Source: Nitratireductor thuwali
Lineage (GTDB): Bacteria; Pseudomonadota; Alphaproteobacteria; Rhizobiales; Rhizobiaceae
Direction: 5' to 3'
Assembly: GCF_036621415.1 (NCBI RefSeq)
Contig: NZ_CP030941.1
Coordinates: 310,001-374,000, forward strand
Length of the DNA: 64,000 nucleotides
The notes under the pieces were generated by a model that made no database searches, had not been told where the DNA came from, and saw only the letters and a program-made list of their open reading frames with translations. Of this stretch, positions 34,111 to 42,894 are shown in pieces. The position numbers and the translations under genes are program-made. How positions within the stretch are numbered: the stretch's first letter is position 1; each line of letters starts with the position of its first letter.

Positions 34111-34954
34111 CGGACGAGGCGCAATTCGCAGGCGGGCCGGCGCGCGGCTGTGGCTTGCCGGGATATGGCTCGCGGTTGTGGCATTCTCGGCCATCTTCGC
34201 GCCGCTCATCAGCCCGCACGATCCGCTTGCGCAGGATCTTCTTCTCGGCCGTCTGCCGCCCTTTTGGATGGCAGGCTCGGAACCGGAATTCCCGCTCGGC
34301 ACGGACAGTCTCGGCCGCGACGTGCTCTCGCGCATGATCCATGGCACGCGCGTGGCGGTGATCGTGGCGTTGGCGGCCGGTGTCGTCACGTGCCTGATCG
34401 GCTCGTTCCTCGGTCTCGTCGCCGGCTTCTACCGCGGCTGGCCCGACAGGATCATCAGCCGGCTGGTCGACATCTGGATGGCCTTTCCGCCGGTGCTCTT
34501 CGCCATCCTGCTGATCGCCGTTCTCGGCACCGGTGTCTTCTCCGTCGTAATCGCCATCATCGTGATCGACTGGACGCGCTTTTGCCGCGTGGTGCGGGCG
34601 GAGGCCATGAACCAGTCGAAGATGGACTATGTCCAGAGCGCCCAAGTTGCAGGCTTCACCCGCATGCGCACACTCGCGGCGGAGATCCTGCCCAACGTCC
34701 TTCCCACCATCGTGGCGCTGCTCACGTTGGAAATGGGGATCGCCGTCATCGTCGAGGCGATCCTGTCCTTCGTGAACCTCTCCGTCTCCACCGACGCCCC
34801 CACCTGGGGCGGCATGATCGCGGAGGGAAGGCTTTCGGTCCACCAGGCCTGGTGGGTACTGGTCTTCCCGCTTGCCGCCCTCTTTCTCACCGTGCTCTCC
34901 TTCGCCCAGCTCGGCGAAGCCCTGCGCGACCGTTTCGACCCGGTGCTCCGATGA
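34103..34954 (+). CDS. ABC transporter permease, DppC-like
   Basis: A 283-aa membrane protein with the N-terminal OppC-like segment (APLISPHDPLAQD), the LGTDSLGRDVLSRMIHGTRV signature of DppC, and the EAA loop DYVQSAQVAGFTRMRTLAAEILPNV. It pairs with DppB to form the pore. Overlapping starts and stops on both sides show tight coupling. Confidence 0.92.
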   Translation: MLDGRGAIRRRAGARLWLAGIWLAVVAFSAIFAPLISPHDPLAQDLLLGRLPPFWMAGSEPEFPLGTDSLGRDVLSRMIHGTRVAVIVALAAGVVTCLIGSFLGLVAGFYRGWPDRIISRLVDIWMAFPPVLFAILLIAVLGTGVFSVVIAIIVIDWTRFCRVVRAEAMNQSKMDYVQSAQVAGFTRMRTLAAEILPNVLPTIVALLTLEMGIAVIVEAILSFVNLSVSTDAPTWGGMIAEGRLSVHQAWWVLVFPLAALFLTVLSFAQLGEALRDRFDPVLR

Positions 34955-35829
34955 GCGCGTTCCTTAAGATCTGCAACCTCTCCGCCAGGCTGCGCGGCAC
35001 GGACGAACGCCTGCTGCGCGCGGTCTCGATCGACGTGCCGACTGGCACGGTGCGCGGCCTCGTAGGCGAGAGCGGGGCCGGCAAGAGCATGATCGGCAAG
35101 GCTGTGCTCGGCGTGCTGCCGCGCGCGGTGGAGGTGATCGAGGGCGAAATCCTGCTTGACGGCGAGGACCTTCTCGCCATGCCGCCCGCCCGGCGCAGAC
35201 AGGTGATCGGCGCCAGGACCGCGCTCATCCCGCAGGACCCGCTCACCGCCCTCAACCCCTCGCGCCGCATCGGGTCGCAGATCACCGACCGGCTGATCGA
35301 CATACTGGGCTGGCCGAAGGAGCGCGCCCGCGGCCGCGCGTTGGAGGCTCTCCAGGAAGTGCATATCGGCGAGCCGGAGCGTGTGCTGCGGCTCTACCCG
35401 CACGAGCTCTCCGGCGGCATGCGGCAGCGGGTCCTCATCGCCGCGGCCTTCGCCGCCGAGCCGAAGCTGATCGTCGCCGACGAGCCCACCACGGCGCTCG
35501 ACGTGACCGTGCAGAAGCAGGTCCTCCAGCTCATCTCCGAGCTTCAGGCGCGCCACAGCACCGCCCTGCTCTTCGTCACCCACGATCTCGGCGTGGTGGC
35601 CAAGATCTGCGACAGCCTCTCCGTGCTCTATGCCGGCAAGGTGGTGGAAGACACCACGGTTGAGGCCTTCTTCGCCGGCCCCTCCCACCCGTATAGCGCC
35701 GCGCTTCTGGCGGCCACGCCGCGCCACACCGACCCTGCCTCATCGCTCAAGCCCGTGCCGCGCGAAGTGATCGAGACCGCGCGCGCCGAGATCGCGGCGG
35801 CAGACGCCGCCTGGAGGATGCATGGCTGA
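34951..35829 (+). CDS. ABC transporter ATP-binding protein, DppD-like
   Basis: A 292-aa ATPase. Walker A is GESGAGKSMIGK, the Q-loop sits in LIPQDPLTALNP, the signature is LSGGMRQRV, and Walker B is LIVADEPTTALD. The C-terminal oligopeptide/dipeptide extension (PSHPYSAALLAATP) is present. It starts in the ATGA overlap with DppC and works with the DppF-like ATPase. Confidence 0.93.
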   Translation: MSAFLKICNLSARLRGTDERLLRAVSIDVPTGTVRGLVGESGAGKSMIGKAVLGVLPRAVEVIEGEILLDGEDLLAMPPARRRQVIGARTALIPQDPLTALNPSRRIGSQITDRLIDILGWPKERARGRALEALQEVHIGEPERVLRLYPHELSGGMRQRVLIAAAFAAEPKLIVADEPTTALDVTVQKQVLQLISELQARHSTALLFVTHDLGVVAKICDSLSVLYAGKVVEDTTVEAFFAGPSHPYSAALLAATPRHTDPASSLKPVPREVIETARAEIAAADAAWRMHG

Positions 35830-36613
35830 GGCGCTCTTCAGCATCCGCGACCTGCGCGTCGAAGTCGCCGACATGACGCGCAAGCCGCTCCTCGGCGCCG
35901 CCCCGCCGCTGGAGATCCTCAAGGGGATCAGCCTCGACATCGCCCGCGGCACCGTGCTCGGCATCGTCGGTGGCTCGGGCTCGGGCAAGACGACGCTCGG
36001 CCGCACGCTGGTGCGGCTGATGGAGCCGACCGGCGGCACGATCGTGTTCGACAGCCGCGACATCACCCACATCTCGGAAGCGCGGATGCGGCCCCTGCGC
36101 CCGCGCATCCAGATGATCTTCCAGGACCCCATGTCCTCGCTCAACCCGCGCCTCACCATCGGCCGCATCATCGCCGCCCCGCTGGGCGCGCGAACGGGCG
36201 ACCCGCGCGTGGCCGAGGCGCTCGACCATGTCGGGCTGCCGCCGGAGATGGCGCGGCGCTACCCGCACGAGCTTTCCGGCGGCCAGCGTCAGCGCGTCGG
36301 CATCGCCCGCGCCATCGCCAGGCGGCCGGACTTCATCCTCGCCGACGAGATCGTGTCCGGCCTCGACGTCTCGTCCCAGGCCCAGATCCTGAACCTGCTC
36401 GGCCAGCTGGTCGAGGAACTGGGTCTCACGCTTGCCTTCATCAGCCACGACCTCTCCGTCATCCGCAGGCTGTGCAGCCGCGTCATGGTGATGCAGGGGG
36501 GCGTGATCGTGGAGGACGGGCCGACGGCCAACCTCTTCGAGGCCCCAAGTCATCCCTATACGCGCGAGCTCCTCGATTCCATTCCCGTGCCCGACCCCTC
36601 GGTGCGCTGGTGA
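35822..36613 (+). CDS. ABC transporter ATP-binding protein, DppF-like
   Basis: A 263-aa ATPase with Walker A GGSGSGKTTLGR, signature LSGGQRQRVGIARAIA, and Walker B FILADEIVSGLD. It overlaps the DppD-like gene by 8 nt and ends the dpp-like unit. The Walker B is followed by IVSGLD rather than the usual PTSALD, a mild variation. Confidence 0.92.
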   Translation: MAEALFSIRDLRVEVADMTRKPLLGAAPPLEILKGISLDIARGTVLGIVGGSGSGKTTLGRTLVRLMEPTGGTIVFDSRDITHISEARMRPLRPRIQMIFQDPMSSLNPRLTIGRIIAAPLGARTGDPRVAEALDHVGLPPEMARRYPHELSGGQRQRVGIARAIARRPDFILADEIVSGLDVSSQAQILNLLGQLVEELGLTLAFISHDLSVIRRLCSRVMVMQGGVIVEDGPTANLFEAPSHPYTRELLDSIPVPDPSVRW

Positions 36614-36670
36614 GAGGCACCCGCGGAAAGAAAAGAAGGTGGAAATTTCATGCTTGAAGGATTTTCGTTG

Positions 36671-36711
36671 ATTGCCGCCCATTCTCGTGATCATTTGAGC
36701 ACGGCGGCAAT
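36671..36711. repeat. 9-bp inverted repeat enclosing a putative operator
   Basis: ATTGCCGCC (36671-36679) and GGCGGCAAT (36703-36711) are perfect complements 23 nt apart. The loop carries the GntR-like palindrome (36686-36703). It could end the dpp transcript, but no T-run follows. Confidence 0.5.
36686..36703. promoter_or_regulatory. putative GntR operator, copy 2
   Basis: CGTGATCATTTGAGCACG is an imperfect palindrome that matches the perfect 18-bp palindrome at 51739-51756 at 16 positions. It lies 118 bp before the polar amino acid binding-protein gene. Confidence 0.6.
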
Positions 36712-36820
36712 AAAACCGGCGGAAGCCCGCGTCCAGCAGACGAGGGCGGCCGCCAGACGCGAGGGAACACCGCCTGCGGGACGACAGAACGTCCGCGGAT
36801 GAAGCAAAAGGAGGACTGGC

Positions 36821-37615
36821 ATGAAACTTGGTTTTTCGATCGCTGCGATCGCCACGGCGGTCGCCCTGTCCATGACGGTGCCGGCATCGGCCCAGGAGAA
36901 GATCGTCGTCGGCGCCTATCCGGCCAACCCGCCCTGGGAGTACAAGACCGAGACCGGCGCTTTCGAGGGATTCGAGGTCGAGGTGGCGCGGGAAGTCGCC
37001 GAGCGGCTCGGAAGGGAGGTGGAGTTCCAGGACATGGGCTTTCAGGCGCTGTTCGCCGCCACCAGCTCCGGCCGCATCGACTTCGCCATCTCCTCGATCT
37101 CGATCACCAATGATCGGCTGCAGAACCAGTCCTTCACCCAGCCCTATTACGACAGTGACGGCACTGTGGTGGGGCGCGAGGATTCCACCGTCGACTCGCT
37201 CGACGATCTCGAAGGCAAGGTAATCGGCGTCGTGGCGGGCACCACCGGCGAGAAGTGGGCCAACGAGAACAAGGACGAGCTCGGTATCGCCGAAATTCGC
37301 AGCTACAACGCTCAGCAGGACCTGCTTCTGGATGTGCAGAACGGCCGCGTGGAAGGCGGCGCAGGCGAGATCGCCGGCTTCCAGTACGCCATGACGCAGA
37401 TGCCGGGCCTGAAGATCCTGGTGCGCATCCCCACCGGCGAGCGCTTCGCCATGATGGCAGGCAAGAACCATCCGCTCATCGAGGAGGCGAACGAGGCCAT
37501 CTCCGCCATGAAGGAGGACGGCACGCTCGCCGCCATTCACGAGAAGTGGTTCGGCGTCGCGCCCGAGCCGGGAACCAGTACCGTCGAGGCAATGCCGCTT
37601 CCAAAGGCCGAATAG
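36821..37615 (+). CDS. amino acid ABC transporter substrate-binding protein (SBP family 3)
   Basis: A 264-aa periplasmic protein. The signal peptide MKLGFSIAAIATAVALSMT ends near ASAQ. The binding core has ANPPWEYKTETGAFEGFEVE, SSGRIDFAISSISITNDR, and TTGEKWANENKDELGI. Family 3 binds polar amino acids or similar. AAAAGGAGG precedes the ATG. It is followed by one permease gene but no ATPase gene. Confidence 0.92.
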   Translation: MKLGFSIAAIATAVALSMTVPASAQEKIVVGAYPANPPWEYKTETGAFEGFEVEVAREVAERLGREVEFQDMGFQALFAATSSGRIDFAISSISITNDRLQNQSFTQPYYDSDGTVVGREDSTVDSLDDLEGKVIGVVAGTTGEKWANENKDELGIAEIRSYNAQQDLLLDVQNGRVEGGAGEIAGFQYAMTQMPGLKILVRIPTGERFAMMAGKNHPLIEEANEAISAMKEDGTLAAIHEKWFGVAPEPGTSTVEAMPLPKAE

Positions 37616-37718
37616 CCCGGCGATCTCTCAGGATGCCGCCGTTGCGGCATCCTGAGCGCAAACCCGCACCGGCCGTGCATCGGCCGGTGCACCTTGATTG
37701 CATCTGCCGGATCGCGCG

Positions 37719-38396
37719 ATGGACCTGATCAGCACCTTCTTCAACTGGGACGTTCTCGTCCGCTCCTTCCCGATGCTGATGCGGGGCATCGGCAACACCA
37801 TCATGCTCGGGGTCGCCAGCACCATACTCGGCGGCGCGGGCGGTCTCATCGTCTGCCTGATGCGCCTTTACGGTCCCAAGCCCGCACGCATCTTCGCCAT
37901 CGGCTATATTGACCTCTTCAGGGCGCTTCCCATCCTGGTGCTCCTGATCCTCATCTACTACGCCCTGCCCTTCGTCGGCATACGGTTTTCCTCCTTCACC
38001 TCAGCCACGCTCGCCCTGTCGCTCGTCTTTTCCGCCTTCACCGCAGAGGTCTGCCGCGCCGGCATCGAGAGTATCCCGCGCGGGCAGTTCGAGGCGGCCC
38101 AGGCGCTCGGCCTCAACTTCTGGATCACCATGCGCAAGGTGATCCTGCCGCAGGCCCTGCGCGTGGTCATACCGCCGCTCACCAGCAATTGCGTAACCAT
38201 CTACAAGGACACGGCGCTGGCATCGGTGGTGGCCATGCCGGACCTTCTGAAGCAGGCGACGGACGCCCAGGCGCTTATGGCCAATCCCACCCCGCTCATC
38301 GGTGCGGCGGCGATCTATCTGGCCTTCCTGTGGCCGCTGGTGCGGCTGGTGAACCATCTGGAGGAGCGCGGCAGGCGGCAAATGGAAGCGCGCTAG
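37719..38396 (+). CDS. amino acid ABC transporter permease (HisM/GlnP-like)
   Basis: A 225-aa permease with about five spans. It begins with MLMRGIGNTIMLGVASTILG and has the EAA loop GQFEAAQALGLNFWITMRKV. It pairs with the upstream binding protein. One permease can form a homodimer in this family, but no matching ATP-binding gene follows (the next genes are TRAP), so the ATPase must come from elsewhere or was lost. Confidence 0.9.
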   Translation: MDLISTFFNWDVLVRSFPMLMRGIGNTIMLGVASTILGGAGGLIVCLMRLYGPKPARIFAIGYIDLFRALPILVLLILIYYALPFVGIRFSSFTSATLALSLVFSAFTAEVCRAGIESIPRGQFEAAQALGLNFWITMRKVILPQALRVVIPPLTSNCVTIYKDTALASVVAMPDLLKQATDAQALMANPTPLIGAAAIYLAFLWPLVRLVNHLEERGRRQMEAR

Positions 38397-38504
38397 ACCT
38401 GTCCCAGGCCCGCGAGCGATAGGGGCACCGCGGGCGAAGGCCAATATTCAGAAAGCGGCCGGTCGGCGACAATCGCTGCGGCCCCAACATATGGAGGAAC
38501 GTTC

Positions 38505-39509
38505 ATGCTGAAGTCACTTGCAATCCTGCTGATGGCCGGCGCCGTCATTTCGGCGGCGCCGGGTCCCGCATCCGCCCAGGAGATAAAGGTGGGGCTGTCG
38601 CTGCCGGAGGACATCGTCGGCTTCGACTTCGTCAACGGTATGTACGAGACGTTCAAACAGGAGGTGGAAGCCAACTCCGATATGACCGTCGACCTCGTCT
38701 ATGCCGGCGCGCTTGGCGCACCCAACGAGCGTCTCAACCAGATGCGGCGAGGGGTCATACAGATGACGGATGCCGCCGACGGCAACTACGCGACCATCTA
38801 CAGCGACATCCAGGTTCTCAACATGCCCTATCTCTTCCCCACCGAAGAGAGCGCCTGGGCGCTGTTCGACGGGCCGCTGGGAGACAGGCTGGCGCAGGAC
38901 ATCCGCGCCAAGACCGGCATCCGCGTGCTCGGCTGGTGGGAGTCGGGCGGCTTCAAGCATTTCAGCGCCAACAAGCCGATCAGCACGCCCGAGGACATGG
39001 CCGGCCTGAAGATGCGCGTCCTGGGGCCGCTCGCCACCATCCCGGTCGAGGCGCTGGGCGCATCGGCAGCACCGATCGCATTCGGCGAGCTCTATACGTC
39101 GCTGCGCACCGGTGTTGTCGACGGACAGGACAACTCCGTCGCCACCTTCAACCTCGTCAAGCTCTATGAGGTGCAGTCGCACCTCGCGCTGACGGGGCAT
39201 ACCTACGCCTTCGGCCCGCTCGGCATCAACGATGCCTTCTTCTCCGGCCTGCCGGAGGACAAGCAGCAGATCATCTTCGACGCGGCCGCAAAGGCGATCG
39301 AGTTCAACCGCGAGAAATCGCGCGAGATCGAGAGCGGCGCCATCGCTTTTGCCAAGGAGAACGGTGTCGAGGTGATCGAGCTCGACCAGGAGGCCCGCGA
39401 CGCCTTCCGCGCCGTCATGCAGCCGCCGGCAATCGAGTGGCTCAGGCAGAACGTGGATACCCCGAGCCTCATCGACGAGGCCATCGCCGCGGTAGAAGCC
39501 AATCGGTAG
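38505..39509 (+). CDS. TRAP transporter solute-binding protein (DctP family)
   Basis: A 334-aa periplasmic protein. The signal peptide (SLAILLMAGAVISAAPGPAS) is followed by the DctP domain: LNQMRRGVIQMTDAADGN, GLKMRVLGPLATIPVEALGA, and FGELYTSLRTGVVDGQDN with the ligand-binding arginine region. TRAP systems take up carboxylic or amino acids using the ion gradient. GGAGGAACG precedes the ATG. Confidence 0.92.
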   Translation: MLKSLAILLMAGAVISAAPGPASAQEIKVGLSLPEDIVGFDFVNGMYETFKQEVEANSDMTVDLVYAGALGAPNERLNQMRRGVIQMTDAADGNYATIYSDIQVLNMPYLFPTEESAWALFDGPLGDRLAQDIRAKTGIRVLGWWESGGFKHFSANKPISTPEDMAGLKMRVLGPLATIPVEALGASAAPIAFGELYTSLRTGVVDGQDNSVATFNLVKLYEVQSHLALTGHTYAFGPLGINDAFFSGLPEDKQQIIFDAAAKAIEFNREKSREIESGAIAFAKENGVEVIELDQEARDAFRAVMQPPAIEWLRQNVDTPSLIDEAIAAVEANR

Positions 39510-39510
39510 A

Positions 39511-39984
39511 ATGATGCGGTTGATCCTTCTCATTGAGAAAGCGCTGCGGCTCGCCGCAGCGCTTTGCCTGCTCACGCTCACGGTTCTGGTCGTCGCCCAG
39601 GTGGTCCTGCGCTACGGTTTCGGCGGCGTTCCCTTCTTCACCGAGGAAGTGGCGCGCTACGCGATGATCTGGATGGCGCTGCTGGCGGCCGCCGTGGCCG
39701 TGCGCGAGGCGAGCCACATCCGCATCGATTTCGTTCCCGACGCCCTGCGCGCCGTTTCGCCCCGTGCGCGGCTCGTACTTGATGCCGTGCTCGACGTGAT
39801 CTCGCTCACAGTCTTTCTCGTCCTCCTCTGGTATGGCATCGACATGACCATGTTCGCCGCCGGGCAAACCAGCGAAGGGCTGCGCATCTCGCTCTCCTAC
39901 CCCTACGCGGCGGTGCCGGTTTCCTTCTTCTTTGCCACCCTCTTTGCGCTGCTGCGCCTTGGCAAAAAAACGGGTGCGCTATGA
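39511..39984 (+). CDS. TRAP transporter small permease (DctQ)
   Basis: A 157-aa membrane protein with four predicted helices, e.g. LAAALCLLTLTVLVVAQVVL and YPYAAVPVSFFFATLFALLR, and the DctQ segment FFTEEVARYAMIWMALL. It starts 1 nt after the dctP stop and overlaps dctM by 4 nt. Confidence 0.9.
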   Translation: MMRLILLIEKALRLAAALCLLTLTVLVVAQVVLRYGFGGVPFFTEEVARYAMIWMALLAAAVAVREASHIRIDFVPDALRAVSPRARLVLDAVLDVISLTVFLVLLWYGIDMTMFAAGQTSEGLRISLSYPYAAVPVSFFFATLFALLRLGKKTGAL

Positions 39985-41273
39985 GCGCTTCCCTGACCCT
40001 TCTGAGCACAAGCTTCATCGGCCTGATCGTCGCCGGCTTGCCGATTGCCTGGGCGATGATCGCCGCCGTACTTTTGTGGATGGTCTATACGGGAAGCTGG
40101 AGCTTCCTGCCGATCGTCGCCGAACGGCTCTACCAGGGCATGGATTCCTTCGTGCTGATGGCGGTGCCGCTTTTCATCCTAGCCGGTGAACTGGTGAACG
40201 AGGGACGGATCACCGACCGGCTGATCGCCTTTGCCAACGCATTATTCGGCTGGATGCGCGGCGGGCTGGCCCAGGTCAATATCGGCGCGTCGATCCTTTT
40301 TTCCGGCATCACCGGCGTCGCGTTGGGTGACATCGCCTCCCTCGGCCGGGTCTTTATCCCCGGCATGGTCAAGCAGGGCTACAGTTCGGCCTATGCGGCG
40401 GCCGTCACCGCATCCTCCTCCATCATCGGGCCGATGGTGCCCCCTTCCCTCGTCGCCGTCATCTACGGCTCCATGACCAATGTCTCCATCGGCGCGCTGA
40501 TGGCCGCCACGCTGGTGCCCGGCCTTCTCATCGGCCTCGTCCAGATGATCCTCGTCGCGGTGCAAGCGCGCATCCACGGCTTCCCGGCCGTCGAGATGGA
40601 CCGCTCCCCTCGAGCGCTGGCGAAAGTCACCGGTCACGCGCTGGTACCGCTTATGATCCCCGTCATCATCCTCGCCGGCATGCTTGGCGGGCTCATGACG
40701 CCCACCGAGGCCGGCGGCGTGGCAGCCGCCTATGCCCTCCTCGTCTCTGTCTTCCTCTTCCGTTCCATCCGCTTTGACGCCCTCGCCGGCGTCTTCAACC
40801 GCTCGGCCATCTTTTCCGGGCAGTTGCTCATCATCGTCGGCTGCGGCACGGCGTTTTCTTGGGTGATGGGGATGGAGAACGTGCCGAGAATGGTTGGGGC
40901 AGCCGTGTCGGGCTGGGAACTCGGCTATTTCGGCACCATGCTGGTTTTCAACGTGATCCTGCTTGCGCTTGGCATGTTCATCGATCCGACGACCGTGATC
41001 ATCCTCTTCGGGCCGCTACTTTCGGCCGCCGCCGCGCATGCCGGCATCGATCCGCTCCATTTCGGCGTGGTGGCGATCCTCAACCTCAACATCGGCCTGC
41101 TGACGCCGCCGCTCGGCGTCTGCCTTTTCGCTGCCGAGCGCATCGCCAATTGCGGCTTCGTGCCGTTGCTGCGGGCGGCCGCACCCTTCATCCTCGTCAA
41201 CATCATCGCACTGATGATCGTCGTGGCGGTTCCCGAATTAAGCTTGATATTGCCGAGGCTCCTCGGCTTCTAG
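39981..41273 (+). CDS. TRAP transporter large permease (DctM)
   Basis: A 430-aa membrane protein with about 12 helices. Characteristic are MDSFVLMAVPLFILAGELVN, the FSGITGVALGDIASLGRVF block, SSSIIGPMVPPSLVAVIYG, and the repeat-like LNLNIGLLTPPLGVCLFAA. It provides the transport channel for the DctP-bound substrate. The kynureninase-like gene follows after 14 nt. Confidence 0.93.
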   Translation: MSASLTLLSTSFIGLIVAGLPIAWAMIAAVLLWMVYTGSWSFLPIVAERLYQGMDSFVLMAVPLFILAGELVNEGRITDRLIAFANALFGWMRGGLAQVNIGASILFSGITGVALGDIASLGRVFIPGMVKQGYSSAYAAAVTASSSIIGPMVPPSLVAVIYGSMTNVSIGALMAATLVPGLLIGLVQMILVAVQARIHGFPAVEMDRSPRALAKVTGHALVPLMIPVIILAGMLGGLMTPTEAGGVAAAYALLVSVFLFRSIRFDALAGVFNRSAIFSGQLLIIVGCGTAFSWVMGMENVPRMVGAAVSGWELGYFGTMLVFNVILLALGMFIDPTTVIILFGPLLSAAAAHAGIDPLHFGVVAILNLNIGLLTPPLGVCLFAAERIANCGFVPLLRAAAPFILVNIIALMIVVAVPELSLILPRLLGF

Positions 41274-41287
41274 AAACGGACAGGAAC

Positions 41288-42433
41288 ATGAGTAAAAATC
41301 GCGACCGGGCCGACGGCTCCGCATATTTCCTCTACCACTCGATCGGCATGTATCCGGGCAAGGCCGAGGCGATGGCCGAGGCCTTCGCCGACTTCTCCCG
41401 GAGCTGGGGGGCGCTCGACGACGGACAGTGGGTGCGCGCGCTCGGCCTGCGGCAGGACTTTGTCGAGCTCTGGAGCCGTCTCATCGGCGCGCCGAAGGGG
41501 ACGCTGACGACAGCGGAGAATGTCACCACGGCGCTCTACAGCCTGATCGGCGCGCTGCCCGAGGAGCATCTCAAGGGCAAGCGCCTGCTGGTGGCGGCGG
41601 ACTGCTTTCCAAGCCTGCACTTCCTGCTTGCGGGCCTTGCGCCACGGCTGGGCTTTACGCTCGACACCGTGCCGCTGCGCGACGGTGAAAGCTGGGTGCG
41701 CGACGAGGATTTCATCGACCGGTGGGACGAAGGCGTCGGGGTCGCGCTCGTGACCTTCGTCACCTCGACCGCCTCGCATCGTCCGGACCTTGCCGTGCTG
41801 GTCGAGCATGGGCGGCGCATGGGAAGCCTCATCGGCGTGGACATCACCCAGGGCGTGGGGCTCCTGCCCTTCCACGTCGACCAGCCGGCCGTCGATTTCA
41901 CCGTCTCCACCACGCTCAAATGGCTGTGTGGCACGCCGGGTGCCGGCATCCTCCACGTCGCCGACCCGCTGCTGAAAACTTGCCGGCCGGAACTGCGCGG
42001 CTGGTTCAGTCAGGAAAACATCTTTTCCTGGGATCTGGGCGCCTTCGCCTACGCTTCCGACGCGCGCCGCTTCGACCACGGCACACCGTCGGTGCTGGCC
42101 TGTGCAGGTTCCGTGCCGGCGCTGAAGTGGCATGCCGTGCAGGACCACGCCGCCATGCTCGCCCACAACCGGGCGCTCACTGCAATGATCATCGAGGAGG
42201 CCGATCGCTTGGGCCTGGCGCTCGCGAGCCCTGCGGAGGAGGAGCGTCGCGGCGGCAGCCTCATGCTGCGCCTGCCGGAAGGCTCCGAGCCAGCGGCAAT
42301 CGTGGACGGCTTGCGCGAACGGGCTGTCTTCGCCGACTGCCGCGGCCGCATCCTGCGCCTTTCCCCCGGCACGGTCACCACGGAAGATGGCGTCTCCCGC
42401 CTCTTTGCCGCCCTGTACGGGATACTGGAGTGA
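41288..42433 (+). CDS. class V aminotransferase / kynureninase-like PLP enzyme
   Basis: A 381-aa fold-type I PLP protein. The PLP lysine lies in STTLKWLCGTPGAG, preceded by VGVDITQG-type GVDITQGVGLLPF and the SHRPDLAVLVEHGRRMG turn. The arrangement (YFLYHSIGMYPGKAEAM at the N terminus, small C-terminal domain) is closest to kynureninase, but identity is not proven and cysteine desulfurase-like activity is possible. It follows the TRAP genes and precedes SRPBCC, suggesting use of the imported substrate. Confidence 0.78.
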   Translation: MSKNRDRADGSAYFLYHSIGMYPGKAEAMAEAFADFSRSWGALDDGQWVRALGLRQDFVELWSRLIGAPKGTLTTAENVTTALYSLIGALPEEHLKGKRLLVAADCFPSLHFLLAGLAPRLGFTLDTVPLRDGESWVRDEDFIDRWDEGVGVALVTFVTSTASHRPDLAVLVEHGRRMGSLIGVDITQGVGLLPFHVDQPAVDFTVSTTLKWLCGTPGAGILHVADPLLKTCRPELRGWFSQENIFSWDLGAFAYASDARRFDHGTPSVLACAGSVPALKWHAVQDHAAMLAHNRALTAMIIEEADRLGLALASPAEEERRGGSLMLRLPEGSEPAAIVDGLRERAVFADCRGRILRLSPGTVTTEDGVSRLFAALYGILE

Positions 42434-42437
42434 AGCC

Positions 42438-42893
42438 ATGAACCTTTCGGACAGCTACGCCCACAGCGTCACAGCACTTCTGGAAGTGCCGGCCGGGACG
42501 GCCTTCGACTTCATGTGCGATCCGATGGCGCTAGGGCGCTGGTCCCTCGGCTGCTGGGACACGCGTCCGACGGGAAGCGACGGCATCTATCAAGGCCGCT
42601 CCCTCTTCGACGGCGGCGAGGGCACCTTCCGCATCGCCGCCGATGCGCAACGCATGCTCGTCGACTATCTGCTGGGACCGCCCGACCGCATGGTGCCGCG
42701 CATTTCCGCCCGCATCGTCGCAGCCGAGACCTGCGACCTCAAGTCCGGCCAATGCTACCTCACCTTAACGGCTTGGCGGACAAGCGGCATGGACGAGGCG
42801 CGCTGGCACAGGCTATGCGCTTCTCACGAGGCGGAAATCCTGCTCATCAAGGCGCAATGCGAGAGCGCTGCGAATGCGCGGCCGGAGAGCTGA
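42438..42893 (+). CDS. SRPBCC-family protein of unknown substrate
   Basis: A 151-aa protein with START-like features: VTALLEVPAGTAFDFMCDPM at the N terminus and a long C-terminal helix (RWHRLCASHEAEILLIK). Members bind hydrophobic or aromatic ligands or act as cyclases/hydratases. It starts 4 nt after the kynureninase-like stop and ends 1 nt before the next ATG, so it is in the operon. Confidence 0.68.
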   Translation: MNLSDSYAHSVTALLEVPAGTAFDFMCDPMALGRWSLGCWDTRPTGSDGIYQGRSLFDGGEGTFRIAADAQRMLVDYLLGPPDRMVPRISARIVAAETCDLKSGQCYLTLTAWRTSGMDEARWHRLCASHEAEILLIKAQCESAANARPES

Positions 42894-42894
42894 G

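Noticed and set aside
36671..36711. Rho-independent terminator after the dpp genes
   Set aside because: The 9-bp stem is good, but the loop is 23 nt and is followed by AAAAC, not T residues; it is listed as an inverted repeat instead.
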